Source of the DNA: Jiangella rhizosphaerae | GTDB lineage: Bacteria > Actinomycetota > Actinomycetes > Jiangellales > Jiangellaceae | Assembly: GCF_003579925.1 (NCBI RefSeq) | Contig: NZ_QUAL01000053.1 | Span: forward strand, 53,634 to 117,633 | DNA length: 64,000 bases | Direction of reading: 5' to 3' | Shown here: positions 43,323-51,494 of the stretch, piece after piece | How positions within the stretch are numbered: the stretch's first letter is position 1 | How the letters are laid out: the number at the start of each line of letters is the position of its first letter | Made by a program: the position numbers and the translations under genes | Notes under the pieces: model-generated | Told to the model about the DNA's origin: nothing | The model's input: only the letters and a program-made list of their open reading frames with translations | Database searches by the model: none

Positions 43323-44843
43323 ATGGCCTGGCTCGACCGCCTACACGACCTGGCCGACGCCCGGACCGTCGACCGCGGCCGGGCCTACGCCGACCGCGGC
43401 CAGGTGGTCGAGCTCAACGACGACGGTGGCCGGCTGAGCGCGGTAGTCCGCGGCACCGACGACTACCGGGTCGAGCTCGTCGCCGGCTCCGGCAGCTGGT
43501 CCTGCGACTGCCCGGTCGGCGCGACCGGTGCGTTCTGCAAACACTGCGTGGCCGTCGCCATCGCGGCGTCGGGAACCGGCGGCGAGAGGCAGCCGGTCGC
43601 GCTCGACCGCTTCGACGCCCCACCCGCGGACGACCCCGCCGTGCTCGCCGACGAGGTCGCGCGGGTCTTCACGCCGCGCCGGCGCCTCTACGACTACACC
43701 CAGGCCAATGCGTACGCCGACGAGGCGGAGGCGACGGTCCGGCGCATCGAGCAGTGGTGCCGCGGAGCGCCTTCGGCCGGGCTGCTGACGGTCGTGCAGT
43801 CCGCGATCGACCACGCCATCCGCGCGATCCTGCGCAGCGACGACTCCTCCGGCGCCCAGAGCATGCAGATCGCGCGTCTCCTCGACGCGCACCGGATCGC
43901 CGCCGCGCAGCTCGTTCTGGACCGCAAGGCGGCGACGACACTGGTCAGGTGGCTGTTCCGGGTCATGTTCGACGGCCGGCAGGACGCCTTCCGGGTCGAT
44001 ATCGACCACTACGCCGACGCCGTCGGGCCGGCCGGGATCGAGCTGTACCGGCGGCTGCTGGACGACGCCGGCGACGCAGCGCCCGCCTCGGCGCTGCGCC
44101 ACGCGCGGGGCCGGCTGGCGATCCTGAGCCGGGACCCGGACGAGATCGTCGCGCAGTTCGGCGCCGATCCTTCCCACCCCATCCACGCGGCGCACCTCGT
44201 CGGCGCACTGGACGAGGCCGGATACGCGGATCTGGCCATCGAGTACGCCCGGCGGGGCGTCGCCGCCCACCCGGCCTCGCCGTTCGTCGGGCCGCTGGTG
44301 GAGCGTCTGGTGGAGGACGCCCAGCGCCGCGGTGCGCTGGACGAGGTGGCTCGCCTGCGCGGCGACGACTTCCACCACCGCCCGTCGACGACCACCTACG
44401 CCGCGTTCGAGCGGGCGGCGATCGAGGCGGGGACGTGGGCGGCCGAGCGACGCCGGGCGGACCCGGTACTGGCCGCGGCCGACCCGCGAGGCTGGGTGTC
44501 GGCGCTGCTGCGCCAGGGCGACTCGGCCGCGGCGTGGGCGGCGGCGGAGACGATGCCCGAGCGGATCGATCTCGATCTCGACCTGTGGCGGCGGCTGTTC
44601 CGGGCGCGAAGGCGCATCGACCCGGCGTCGACCTTGCCGCACTACCGCCGGCTCGTGGAGGCCACGGTGGTCATCGCGGATCGCCGGAACTATCAGGTGG
44701 CCACCCGGCTGCTGCGCAGCATGCGCGACGCCGCGGCCAAGGCGAACCGCTCGGCCGAGTTCGACACGTATCTCGACGACCTCCGCCGGCGCTACCACCG
44801 GCGCCGGGCACTCGACGAGGAGTTGCGCCGCGGCGGGCTGTGA
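43323..44843 (+). CDS. SWIM zinc-finger protein
   Basis: A 506-residue protein. The SWIM motif CxCx(8)CxH is at C61, C63, C72 and H74 within SWSCDCPVGATGAFCKHCVA. The remaining ~400 residues are helical repeats (for example LDEAGYADLAIEYARRGVAA and LVERLVEDAQRRGALDEVARL), similar to TPR-like scaffolds. SWIM proteins bind nucleic acid or protein partners; homologs often sit beside SNF2-like helicases, but none is here. The start at ATG 43323 follows the OsmC stop closely. Confidence 0.85.
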   Translation: MAWLDRLHDLADARTVDRGRAYADRGQVVELNDDGGRLSAVVRGTDDYRVELVAGSGSWSCDCPVGATGAFCKHCVAVAIAASGTGGERQPVALDRFDAPPADDPAVLADEVARVFTPRRRLYDYTQANAYADEAEATVRRIEQWCRGAPSAGLLTVVQSAIDHAIRAILRSDDSSGAQSMQIARLLDAHRIAAAQLVLDRKAATTLVRWLFRVMFDGRQDAFRVDIDHYADAVGPAGIELYRRLLDDAGDAAPASALRHARGRLAILSRDPDEIVAQFGADPSHPIHAAHLVGALDEAGYADLAIEYARRGVAAHPASPFVGPLVERLVEDAQRRGALDEVARLRGDDFHHRPSTTTYAAFERAAIEAGTWAAERRRADPVLAAADPRGWVSALLRQGDSAAAWAAAETMPERIDLDLDLWRRLFRARRRIDPASTLPHYRRLVEATVVIADRRNYQVATRLLRSMRDAAAKANRSAEFDTYLDDLRRRYHRRRALDEELRRGGL

Positions 44844-44858
44844 GCGGCCGCGGGGAGA

Positions 44859-45140
44859 TCAGCGCGGCGCGCCGGCCGCGATGCGGGCCTCGTACCGTGC
44901 CCGTGCCTTGGCGGCCTCGACCTCGCGGTCGCGCGGCGGGGCGTCGGTGATCAGCGCGTCGATGAGATGCCGCGTGGAGTGCGCGATCTCCTCGACGGCG
45001 CGGTCGAACGCCTCGCGGTTGGCCTGCGACGGGCTGCGGGTGCCGGCGATCTTGCGCACGTACTGCAGCGCGGCGTCGTGCACCTCGTCGTGCGTGGCGG
45101 GCGGGGCGAGGTTGTTGAGGGGCTTGATGTTGCGGCACAT
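44859..45140 (-). CDS. DUF2277-family protein
   Basis: A 93-residue protein starting MCRNIKPLNNLAPPATHDEV and containing AALQYVRKIAGTRSPSQANR, the near-invariant signature of DUF2277. Members are all-alpha; function unknown. The N-terminal MCRNI with a cysteine at position 2 is conserved. TAGGCT lies seven bases before the ATG on the minus strand, the geometry of a leaderless transcript. The gene converges on the SWIM gene and diverges from the VOC gene. Confidence 0.9.
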   Translation of the reverse strand: MCRNIKPLNNLAPPATHDEVHDAALQYVRKIAGTRSPSQANREAFDRAVEEIAHSTRHLIDALITDAPPRDREVEAAKARARYEARIAAGAPR

Positions 45141-45229
45141 GTCCCCGAGCCTAGGCGCAGCGCCCGGCCGGACGCACGCCCTCGGTCACGGATTGCCGCG
45201 CTCGGCCGACGCCTCGTAGGGTGCCGATC

Positions 45230-45601
45230 ATGGCCAGTCGCGTCTCCGAGATCGTGATCAAATGCCACGATCCGCAACGGCTCGCGGCGTTCTGGTGCGA
45301 GGTGCTGGGCTTCGTCGTGCTCGACACCGAGGACGGCGCGGTCGAGATCGGACCACAGGAGGGATTCGGCGGCGTGCAGCCGACCCTGTTCTTCAGCCGC
45401 ACCAGCGAGCCCGAGCCGGTGGGGTTGCGGCTGCACTTCGACGTCAACCCCACCGACCGCGACCAGGACGCCGAACTCGAACGCCTCCTGACGCTCGGAG
45501 CGCGCCCCGCCGACATCGGCCAGACCGGCGAGGAGTCCTGGCACGTCCTGGCCGACCCCGAAGGCAACGTGTTCTGCCTCCTGCGAAGCCGCCTGGACTG
45601 A
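45230..45601 (+). CDS. VOC-family (glyoxalase-like) protein
   Basis: A 123-residue two-half VOC domain. It has VSEIVIKCHDPQRLAAFWCEVLGF (first metal-ligand region), TLFFSRTSEP, GLRLHFDVNPTDRDQDAELERLL (H and D positions) and WHVLADPEGNVFCLL, the classic end strand. Substrate unknown. TAGGGT sits seven bases before ATG 45230, supporting a leaderless start; a GTG at 45221 is less likely. Confidence 0.87.
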   Translation: MASRVSEIVIKCHDPQRLAAFWCEVLGFVVLDTEDGAVEIGPQEGFGGVQPTLFFSRTSEPEPVGLRLHFDVNPTDRDQDAELERLLTLGARPADIGQTGEESWHVLADPEGNVFCLLRSRLD

Positions 45602-45615
45602 GCGGACGCGGCCGG

Positions 45616-46800
45616 TCAGGCGGCCAGCTCGCGTTCCAGGGGCGTGCGGAAGCTCGGGATGATCGACGCACCGCCCAGCCGCGGCTCCAGATCAGCGGCC
45701 GCCCGTTCGACCGCGGCGGCCGCCTCGGCGCCGGCGTCCTCGAGCAGCCGCCACCGGATGGCGCCGTCGCGCATGCCCCAGCCGCCGACCACCCGCCCGC
45801 CCCACCACACCGTCGGGCCGATGTTGCCGTTGCGGTCGAACAGCGCGTCGCGGTGCGGACCGAGGAACCAGTCGCGCCGCTGCCAGCCCATGGGCGTCGG
45901 GTCGAGGGCCGGCAGCAGCGTGGCCACCGGCGCGGCGCCGGGCTCGGGCTCGGTGTCGTCGGCCAGGACGATGCCGGGTTCTCCGCCGAGGTCGACCTCG
46001 ACGGTGTCCAACCCCGCGAGCACCGTGCGCGTGACGCCGAGCGTCCACCCCGTCCACCACTGCAGGTCGGCGACCGTGGCCGGCCCGAACACCCGCAGCC
46101 AGCGCCGGGCCAGCTCGGCCCGCGCCTCGGCCACCGGCAGGTCGGGCAGGCCGTCGGGCCACAGCCCGCGCACCGACGCCCACCGGTGCTGCCGCGACAG
46201 CCACGTCCCGGCCGGCCGGCCGCGCACGATGCGGCCGTCGGCGCCCATGAGCGTGAGTACGCGGCTGGTGATGTTCTGCTTGACGTCCCACTTCTTGTCG
46301 GTGGTGGGCAGGACGGCGGTGCGCAGCCGCGGCTCGGCCTTGGCCAGCTCGGTGGCCAGCGCCTCGCCGCGCTCGTCGAGCGCCTTCTCGGTGCTCGCCT
46401 CGACATCGGCCAGCCAGGCCGCGACGTCGCCGTCGAGCGGCGGGTCGGTGGGCAGCGTGCTGAGGTGCTGGACCAGCTGACGGCGCAGGCGGTCGGCGAT
46501 GGCGAGCCCCGCGGCGCTGTGCACGACCGGCACGAAGTCGGTGGGCGTGACGAACATGGTGCGCCGCATGGCGACCAGCTTGACCACCGAGCGGTCGTCG
46601 TAGAGCGCGGCCGACACGTCGTCGAGCGTCGCACCGGGCACCCGGACCAGCGCCGACACGTACACCGTCGCGGGATCGGTGGCGTGGAGCACGATCATGC
46701 CGTCGACCGCGGCGGCGACCGACCCGGCCGGCGTCTCGCCGGCGAGGTGGTGGCGGCGCAGCAGCCGGAGCCGGCGCTGTTCGGCGCTGATGGTGAGCAC
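45616..46800 (-). CDS. AlkZ-like winged-helix protein without the QxQ motif
   Basis: A 394-residue protein of the HTH_42/AlkZ group. It has RVPGATLDDVSAALYDDRSVVKL, MRRTMFVTPTDFVPVVHSAAG, RGLWPDGLPDL, RWLRVFGPATVADLQWWTGW, LLPALDPTPMGWQRRDWF and VVWWGG-like ends. The catalytic Q-x-Q of AlkZ interstrand-crosslink glycosylases would fall near residues 38-42, where this protein has VLHATD, so the usual reaction is doubtful. It may bind DNA without cutting, or use another residue. GTG start. Compare the second homolog at 61956, which has QAQ. Confidence 0.83.
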   Translation of the reverse strand: MLTISAEQRRLRLLRRHHLAGETPAGSVAAAVDGMIVLHATDPATVYVSALVRVPGATLDDVSAALYDDRSVVKLVAMRRTMFVTPTDFVPVVHSAAGLAIADRLRRQLVQHLSTLPTDPPLDGDVAAWLADVEASTEKALDERGEALATELAKAEPRLRTAVLPTTDKKWDVKQNITSRVLTLMGADGRIVRGRPAGTWLSRQHRWASVRGLWPDGLPDLPVAEARAELARRWLRVFGPATVADLQWWTGWTLGVTRTVLAGLDTVEVDLGGEPGIVLADDTEPEPGAAPVATLLPALDPTPMGWQRRDWFLGPHRDALFDRNGNIGPTVWWGGRVVGGWGMRDGAIRWRLLEDAGAEAAAAVERAAADLEPRLGGASIIPSFRTPLERELAA

Positions 46801-46954
46801 GGTTCGATCCTGGCACGGCGGTCCGACAACGTCGGCATGTCCAGGATTCGCTGGACCACGACTCGGGAACGATCTTCGCGAATCGGTTGACAGTGCCTCT
46901 AAGGTATGGATCTGGAACGATTCTTCTCAGTCCGTGGACTTCTCGGGGGGCTCC

Positions 46955-47125
46955 GTGAGTCAGCACAAGGCAACGGAAGAGCGGCGCTACCGCATCGAGC
47001 TGGCGGTCGTCGTCCTCATCGGCCTCGTCATCGCCGTCGGCGCCGTCATCGCGATCCTCAGTCTGAGCGGGCCTGGTGACGACCTGCAGCAGGAGTTCGG
47101 CGGTCTGCCCGCCGCGGTCGAGTAG
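46955..47125 (+). CDS. Small single-span membrane protein
   Basis: A 56-residue protein: a charged head (SQHKATEERRYRIE), one membrane helix (LAVVVLIGLVIAVGAVIAIL), and a tail with GPGDDLQQEFGGLPAAVE. GGGGGG lies a few bases before GTG 46955. The positive residues before the helix favour an N-in orientation. No homologous function is known to me. Confidence 0.65.
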   Translation: MSQHKATEERRYRIELAVVVLIGLVIAVGAVIAILSLSGPGDDLQQEFGGLPAAVE

Positions 47126-47156
47126 CGCTTCCCCGAGGCCGGTAGCGTCCTCCGCG

Positions 47157-47339
47157 ATGGCATCGGCGGACGATCGACGGCTGGGCGCGGTCCTCGTCGC
47201 GGTCCACGCGCTCCCGGCCGCGGTGGTGGTCCTGCTGGCCTCGTTCGCCATCGGATGGCTGGCCGGCGCGCCGCTCACCATCCACCGCGGGCGGCGAGGA
47301 CGGCGACGGCGATCCGCCGGACTCCTGAGCGCGGGGTGA
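47157..47339 (+). CDS. Small hydrophobic protein, probable membrane helix
   Basis: A 60-residue reading frame with VHALPAAVVVLLASFAIGWLAG as one hydrophobic segment, followed by an Arg-rich tail (HRGRRGRRRRSAG). TAGCGT is eight bases before the ATG, suggesting a leaderless transcript. It ends eight bases from the convergent galactonate dehydratase gene. Gene reality is plausible but unproven. Confidence 0.5.
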   Translation: MASADDRRLGAVLVAVHALPAAVVVLLASFAIGWLAGAPLTIHRGRRGRRRRSAGLLSAG

Positions 47340-47347
47340 CGCCGCCG

Positions 47348-48493
47348 TCACCACTCCGCGAAGCCGCCGTCGGCGTGCCGCCAGACCGGCGCGCGCCAGC
47401 GGTGCCCGACCTCGTCGGCGCGGCGGACGGCGGCCTCGTCGACCGCGATGCCGAGTCCCGGCGCCATCGGCCGCTCCACGTGGCCGTCGACGTACCGGAA
47501 GACCGCGGGATCGACGAGGTAGTCGAGGAGGTCGTTGCCGATGTTGTAGTGGATGCCGAGGCTCTGCTCCTGGATGAGGAAGTTCGGCGTCGCGAACGCC
47601 ACCTGCAGGCTGGCGGCGAGCGCGATCGGGCCGAGCGGGCAGTGCGGCGCCAGCGTCGCACCGCTGACCTCGGCCTGGGCGGCGATGCGGCGGACCTCGG
47701 AGATGCCGCCGGCGTGCGAGATGTCCGGCTGCACGACGCTGACGCCCGCGGCCAGCGGCTCGACGAACTCGCGCCGGCCGAACAGCCGCTCGCCGGTCGC
47801 AATGGGGACCGAACTGCACGCCACCACGGACGCCAGCTGGGCGCCGAGCTCGGGCAGCACCGGCTCCTCGACGAACAGCGGGTGCAGCGGTGCCATCAGC
47901 GGGAGCAGCCGCCGTGCGTTGGCCGGTGAGACGCGTCCGTGGAAGTCGACCGCGACGTCGCGGTGCGGGCCGAGCACCTCACGGGCCGCGGCCAGCCGCC
48001 GCAGCACGTCGTCGGTCTCGGCGACGGTGGCGATCGGGCCGAGCGCCGCCGACCCGTTCATCTTCACCGCGGTGAAGCCTTCGGCCACCTTCGCGGCGAT
48101 GCTGTCGGCGACCTCGGCCGGCTCGTCGCCGCCCACCCAGGTGTACATGCGGACGCGGTCGCGCACCGGGCCGCCGAGCAGGGCGTGCACCGGCGCGCCG
48201 TACGCCTGGCCGGCGATGTCCCACAGCGCCTGGTCCAGCCCGGCGACGGCGCTGGAGAGCACCGGCCCGCCGCGGTAGAACGTCGACTTCGTCATGACCT
48301 GCCAGTGGTCCTCGATCCGCAGCGGATCCTGGCCGACGAGGTGGTCGGCCAGCTCGTGGACGGCCGTGCGGACGGTGTCGGCCCGGCCCTCGACGACCGG
48401 CTCGCCCCAGCCGACGATCCCCTCGTCGGTGGCGACACGGCAGAACAGCCAGCGCGGCGGGACCTGGAACGTCTCGATCGCGGTGATCTTCAC
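47348..48493 (-). CDS. dgoD: Galactonate dehydratase (enolase superfamily)
   Basis: A 381-residue mandelate-racemase-type enzyme. Metal ligands and acid-base residues fall in VAVDFHGRVSP (D, H), FVEEPVLPE (E), IATGERLFGR (E) and TLAPHCPLGPIALAAS (H), matching D-galactonate dehydratases, which remove water to give 2-keto-3-deoxygalactonate. The N-terminus is VKITAIETFQVPPRWLF. GTG start overlaps the GntR stop. With the SDR gene it suggests galactose, galactonate or a related sugar-acid pathway; the substrate is inferred. Confidence 0.87.
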   Translation of the reverse strand: MKITAIETFQVPPRWLFCRVATDEGIVGWGEPVVEGRADTVRTAVHELADHLVGQDPLRIEDHWQVMTKSTFYRGGPVLSSAVAGLDQALWDIAGQAYGAPVHALLGGPVRDRVRMYTWVGGDEPAEVADSIAAKVAEGFTAVKMNGSAALGPIATVAETDDVLRRLAAAREVLGPHRDVAVDFHGRVSPANARRLLPLMAPLHPLFVEEPVLPELGAQLASVVACSSVPIATGERLFGRREFVEPLAAGVSVVQPDISHAGGISEVRRIAAQAEVSGATLAPHCPLGPIALAASLQVAFATPNFLIQEQSLGIHYNIGNDLLDYLVDPAVFRYVDGHVERPMAPGLGIAVDEAAVRRADEVGHRWRAPVWRHADGGFAEW

Positions 48494-49200
48494 TCGGACT
48501 CCTTCCCGGACGTGATCGCCCGGACGTCGCGGTCGGCCTGGGCCAGCAGGTCGCGAACGGCACGCTCGGCGCCGTCGGCGTCCCCGCGCGTGACGGCGTC
48601 GAGGACGGCGCGGTGCGCGGGCGTGCTGTCCGCCTGCCGGTCGCCGCCGTGGACCAGCAGGTCGCGGGCGCGCAGCCCCGTCGCGATGACCTGCTCCAGC
48701 TGCCGCAGCAGCGCGTTGTGCCCGGCCGCCAGCAGGGCCCGGTGGAACGCCAGGTCGGCCTCGACGACGGCGTCCACCGAGGCGTCCGGGTCGGCCATGC
48801 GCTCCACCGCGACGCGCAGCGCGGAGAGGTCGGCGTCGGTGCGCCGGGCCGCCGCCAGCCGCGCGCCGGCCGGCTCGACGATGTCGCGCACCTCTGCGAG
48901 GTCGGCCAGGAACGCGTCGTCGGCCCGGTTCTGCGCCTGCCAGCGCAGCACGTCGGCGTCGAGCAGCGCCCACTCCTCGCGCGGGCGGACCAGGGTGCCG
49001 CGCTTCGGCCGGGCGTCGACCATGCCCTTGGCGGCGAGGACCCGCAGCGCCTCGCGGACGACGGTGCGGCTGACGCCCAGCTCCTCCTCGAGCTTCACCG
49101 AGTCGAGGGCGGCGCCCGGCGCGACGTCGCCGCGGACGATCAGCTCGCCGAGGTGGGCGACCACGGCGCCGTGGATGCCGCGGAACGGCGACGCGCTCAC
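48490..49200 (-). CDS. GntR-family regulator, FadR/FCD subfamily
   Basis: A 236-residue regulator. The winged HTH is AVVAHLGELIVRGDVAPGAALDS through LGVSRTVVREALRVLAAKGMV and RPKRGTLVRPR. The FCD effector domain has DLAEVRDIVEPAGARLAA, DLAFHRALLAAGHN and AHRAVLDAV, with the Asp/His positions that bind a metal and a carboxylate ligand such as a sugar acid. It sits between the SDR and dehydratase genes with 4-base overlaps on both sides. A matching operator lies before the operon. Confidence 0.9.
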   Translation of the reverse strand: MSASPFRGIHGAVVAHLGELIVRGDVAPGAALDSVKLEEELGVSRTVVREALRVLAAKGMVDARPKRGTLVRPREEWALLDADVLRWQAQNRADDAFLADLAEVRDIVEPAGARLAAARRTDADLSALRVAVERMADPDASVDAVVEADLAFHRALLAAGHNALLRQLEQVIATGLRARDLLVHGGDRQADSTPAHRAVLDAVTRGDADGAERAVRDLLAQADRDVRAITSGKESE

Positions 49201-49982
49201 GCGGAGTCCGCCGTGACGCTCCAGCCGCCGTCGACGACCAGGCTGGCCCCCGTGATGTAGGACGCGTCGTCGGAGCCGAGGAACGCCACCGCGGCCGCCA
49301 CCTCGTCGGGCCGGCCGAACCGTGCCAGCGTGGTGGCCCGGATGCTCCGCTCGCGGTCGGGCTCGCTGACGTCGTCCCAGGCCGGTGACATGATCGGCCC
49401 CGGGACGACGCTGTTGACCCGCAGCCGCGGCCCGTAGTCGGCGGCCAGCTGGCGGCCGAGCGAGAGCAGCGCGCCCTTCGTGGCCGCGTACGCCGGCCGG
49501 CCGGGGAGCCCGCGCATCGCGTGCACCGACGACGTCAGGACGATCGACCCGCGGCTGCCCACCAGCAGGCCGGCCAGCGCGCGCACGGCGAGGAACGACG
49601 CGGTGAGGTTGACGTCGAGCTGGCGGTGCCAGTCGGCGACGGCCAGCCGGTCGGCGGGCTCGATCACCGCGATGGCGGCGTTCGAGTGCAGCAGGTCCAG
49701 CCGCCCGGGGCCGTCCTCCAGCCGCCGGGCGATCCGCGCCCAGCCGTCCTCGTCGGCGACGTCGAGCGGCACGCTCTCCGCGCCGCCGCCGAACCCCGCG
49801 GCGGCCGCGGCCCCCTCGGCCGCCGTGCCCAGCGCCGCCTCGTCGACATCGGCGAGCAGGACGTGCGCGCCCTCGGCGGCCAGCCGCTCGGCCGTGGCGG
49901 CGCCGATGCCGGAGCCGGCGCCCGTGACCAGCGCGACCCGGCCGCGGTAGCGGGGCGCGACGACAGTGTGCGACTCACTCAC
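49197..49982 (-). CDS. SDR-family oxidoreductase, first gene of sugar-acid operon
   Basis: A 261-residue short-chain dehydrogenase. The NAD(P) site is RVALVTGAGSGIGAATAERL with ADVDEAAL, the NNAG-like loop is LHSNAAIAVI, and the catalytic YxxxK is in YAATKGALLSLGRQL. DGGWSVTADSA ends the protein. Its stop overlaps the GntR start. Likely oxidises a sugar to a lactone or acid fed to the dehydratase. I prefer GTG 49982 (AGG about 11 bases upstream); TTG 49991 would add three residues. Confidence 0.87.
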   Translation of the reverse strand: MSESHTVVAPRYRGRVALVTGAGSGIGAATAERLAAEGAHVLLADVDEAALGTAAEGAAAAAGFGGGAESVPLDVADEDGWARIARRLEDGPGRLDLLHSNAAIAVIEPADRLAVADWHRQLDVNLTASFLAVRALAGLLVGSRGSIVLTSSVHAMRGLPGRPAYAATKGALLSLGRQLAADYGPRLRVNSVVPGPIMSPAWDDVSEPDRERSIRATTLARFGRPDEVAAAVAFLGSDDASYITGASLVVDGGWSVTADSA

Positions 49983-50001
49983 GCACGGCAACCTAGCATT
50001 C

Positions 50002-50019
50002 AGTCATCTTGTATGACTA
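50002..50019. promoter_or_regulatory. GntR/FadR-type operator
   Basis: AGTCAT-CTTGT-ATGACT is an inverted repeat at 50002-50018, and TTGTATGACTA at 50009 fits the FadR-subfamily consensus TNGTNNNACNA on both strands. It lies about 20 bases before the SDR-GntR-dgoD operon, the expected place for autoregulation. Confidence 0.65.
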
Positions 50020-50113
50020 TATGGCCGCACAGCTGACTACCCTCCAAGTGGGTGGGCGTGGGCCGGCGAGTCGGCCGGGCGGGATTCACCGCGAGTCTGA
50101 CTACCCTCGGAGC

Positions 50114-51055
50114 ATGCGCCCCTACTCGCCCCGGCCCGGAGGTGTCGTCCTCGGCCTGCTGATGTTCGTGGCCGGCGCCCTGGGCACGTGGGCGAGCTGG
50201 CGGTGGTTCGTCGACACAGCCGTCGGGCAGCGCATCGACCAGGTCGCGTTCCGCGGCTCCGGGATCGGCCGGTCCACGTTGTGGTCCGGCGCGGAGCGGG
50301 TGCTCGACGTCGTCTCGGTCCCGTTCGTCGTGGTGGTGCTCGGCACTGTGGCGCTCATCGCGCTGCTGCGCCGGCGATGGCTGCTGGCCTTGCAGGTCAT
50401 CGTGCTGGTCGGCGGTGCCAACCTCACCACGCAGGTGCTCAAGCACGCCGTGCTCGACCGGCCGCGGCTGGCCGACGACACCGGGCCGCTGGGCAACTCG
50501 CTGCCCAGCGGGCACACGACGGTCGCGGCCAGCGTCGCGGCCGCGCTGCTGCTCGTGGTGCCGCGACGGACCCGGCCGGCGGTCGCGATCGTCGGCGCCG
50601 GCTACACCGCCGTCACCGGCGTCTCGACCATGGTCGGCGGCTGGCACCGGCCGTCCGACGTCGTCGCGGCGGTCACCGTCGTGCTGGCGTGGGCCGGGCT
50701 GACGACGATGCTCACCGCGCTCAGCAGCCCGGAGCGCATGCCCTCCCCGCCCATCGGCAACGCCCCGACGGCGGTGGTCACCGGCCTGTTCCTCGCGGCG
50801 GCCGGCGTCGCCGGCGCCATGGCCGCGTCGGCGCTGCTGCGCACGCGCGACGTGCTGAACACCGCCGGGTCGGTCACCGAACGGCCGGACCTGGCGACGG
50901 CGTACGTGGGCGCGGCGCTCGGCGTGGTGGCCGTCACGGCGTTGTCATTCGCCGCGATCCTCGTCGCGCATCAGGTCGCCAGCCGCCCGCTACAGGCCGC
51001 TCGTCAGGCCTCCGCCCGGTCGGTCTCGACGCGGGTGTCCGACGCCGTGTCGTAG
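50114..51055 (+). CDS. PAP2-family membrane phosphatase
   Basis: A 313-residue protein with about six to eight membrane spans. Catalytic motifs: LKHAVLDRPRL (K-x5-R-P, one residue shorter than usual), NSLPSGHTTVAASVAAAL (PSGH) and TMVGGWHRPSDVV (H and D of motif 3). Such enzymes dephosphorylate phosphatidic acid, undecaprenyl pyrophosphate or similar lipids. The C-terminal part contains three further spans and a soluble tail. TACCCT six bases before ATG 50114 indicates a leaderless start; upstream Met codons have no support. Confidence 0.85.
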   Translation: MRPYSPRPGGVVLGLLMFVAGALGTWASWRWFVDTAVGQRIDQVAFRGSGIGRSTLWSGAERVLDVVSVPFVVVVLGTVALIALLRRRWLLALQVIVLVGGANLTTQVLKHAVLDRPRLADDTGPLGNSLPSGHTTVAASVAAALLLVVPRRTRPAVAIVGAGYTAVTGVSTMVGGWHRPSDVVAAVTVVLAWAGLTTMLTALSSPERMPSPPIGNAPTAVVTGLFLAAAGVAGAMAASALLRTRDVLNTAGSVTERPDLATAYVGAALGVVAVTALSFAAILVAHQVASRPLQAARQASARSVSTRVSDAVS

Positions 51056-51135
51056 CGGTTCGCTGCTGTCACGCCAGCGTGCCGCAGGACGGGGAACAGG
51101 TGTTCAACGCTGCCCGCCGAACTGATGGTCAAGAG

Positions 51136-51165
51136 TTGACATAGTCTTCCAAAGAGGGCTACACA
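51136..51165 (+). promoter_or_regulatory. Sigma-70-type promoter for the 74-residue gene
   Basis: Perfect -35 TTGACA and -10 TACACA, 18 bases apart, about 30 bases before ATG 51195. One of the clearest housekeeping promoters in this window. Confidence 0.6.
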
Positions 51166-51194
51166 ACGGCTGTCCAGAGCGGCAGACTGACGCA

Positions 51195-51419
51195 ATGACC
51201 TCTCGTACACCGGCCGCGAGGCCTGTTCTTCCTTCGAGTCCGTTCCGCCCCATCGCACCGCCCCCCGTCGAGAAGTTCTCCGTCGATGACCTGCTCACAC
51301 ACGACCGCCACGGTCTTGGCCGCGTTGTCAGCGTGCCCGGCGACCACGAGGTACACGTCGATTTCGGCACCGCGGTACGCCGCATCGCCCTGCCGAACCC
51401 GAAGGTGACCCGGCTCTGA
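51195..51419 (+). CDS. Small Tudor/KOW-like domain protein
   Basis: A 74-residue protein with a disordered N-terminus rich in Pro and Ala, then KFSVDDLLTHDRHGLGRVVSV and EVHVDFGTAVRRIALPNPKVTRL. The V-x-H-x-x-x-G-x-G-x-V pattern with a second strand pair is like the C-terminal Tudor-type domain of UvrD/PcrA or the RNA polymerase-binding module of CarD-like proteins. It may contact RNA polymerase or a partner protein. No larger domain is attached. The inference is from pattern only. Confidence 0.65.
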   Translation: MTSRTPAARPVLPSSPFRPIAPPPVEKFSVDDLLTHDRHGLGRVVSVPGDHEVHVDFGTAVRRIALPNPKVTRL

Positions 51420-51494
51420 GCCGTCGCCATTCTGAAATAGCCGCAAAACACCACCGAAACGTTCCGGCATCCGGCCGTCCGGCATCGGGTTGTG

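Noticed and set aside
46795..46815. GGTTCGATCC as a possible tRNA T-loop
   Set aside because: The flanking bases do not pair and there is no cloverleaf or CCA end.
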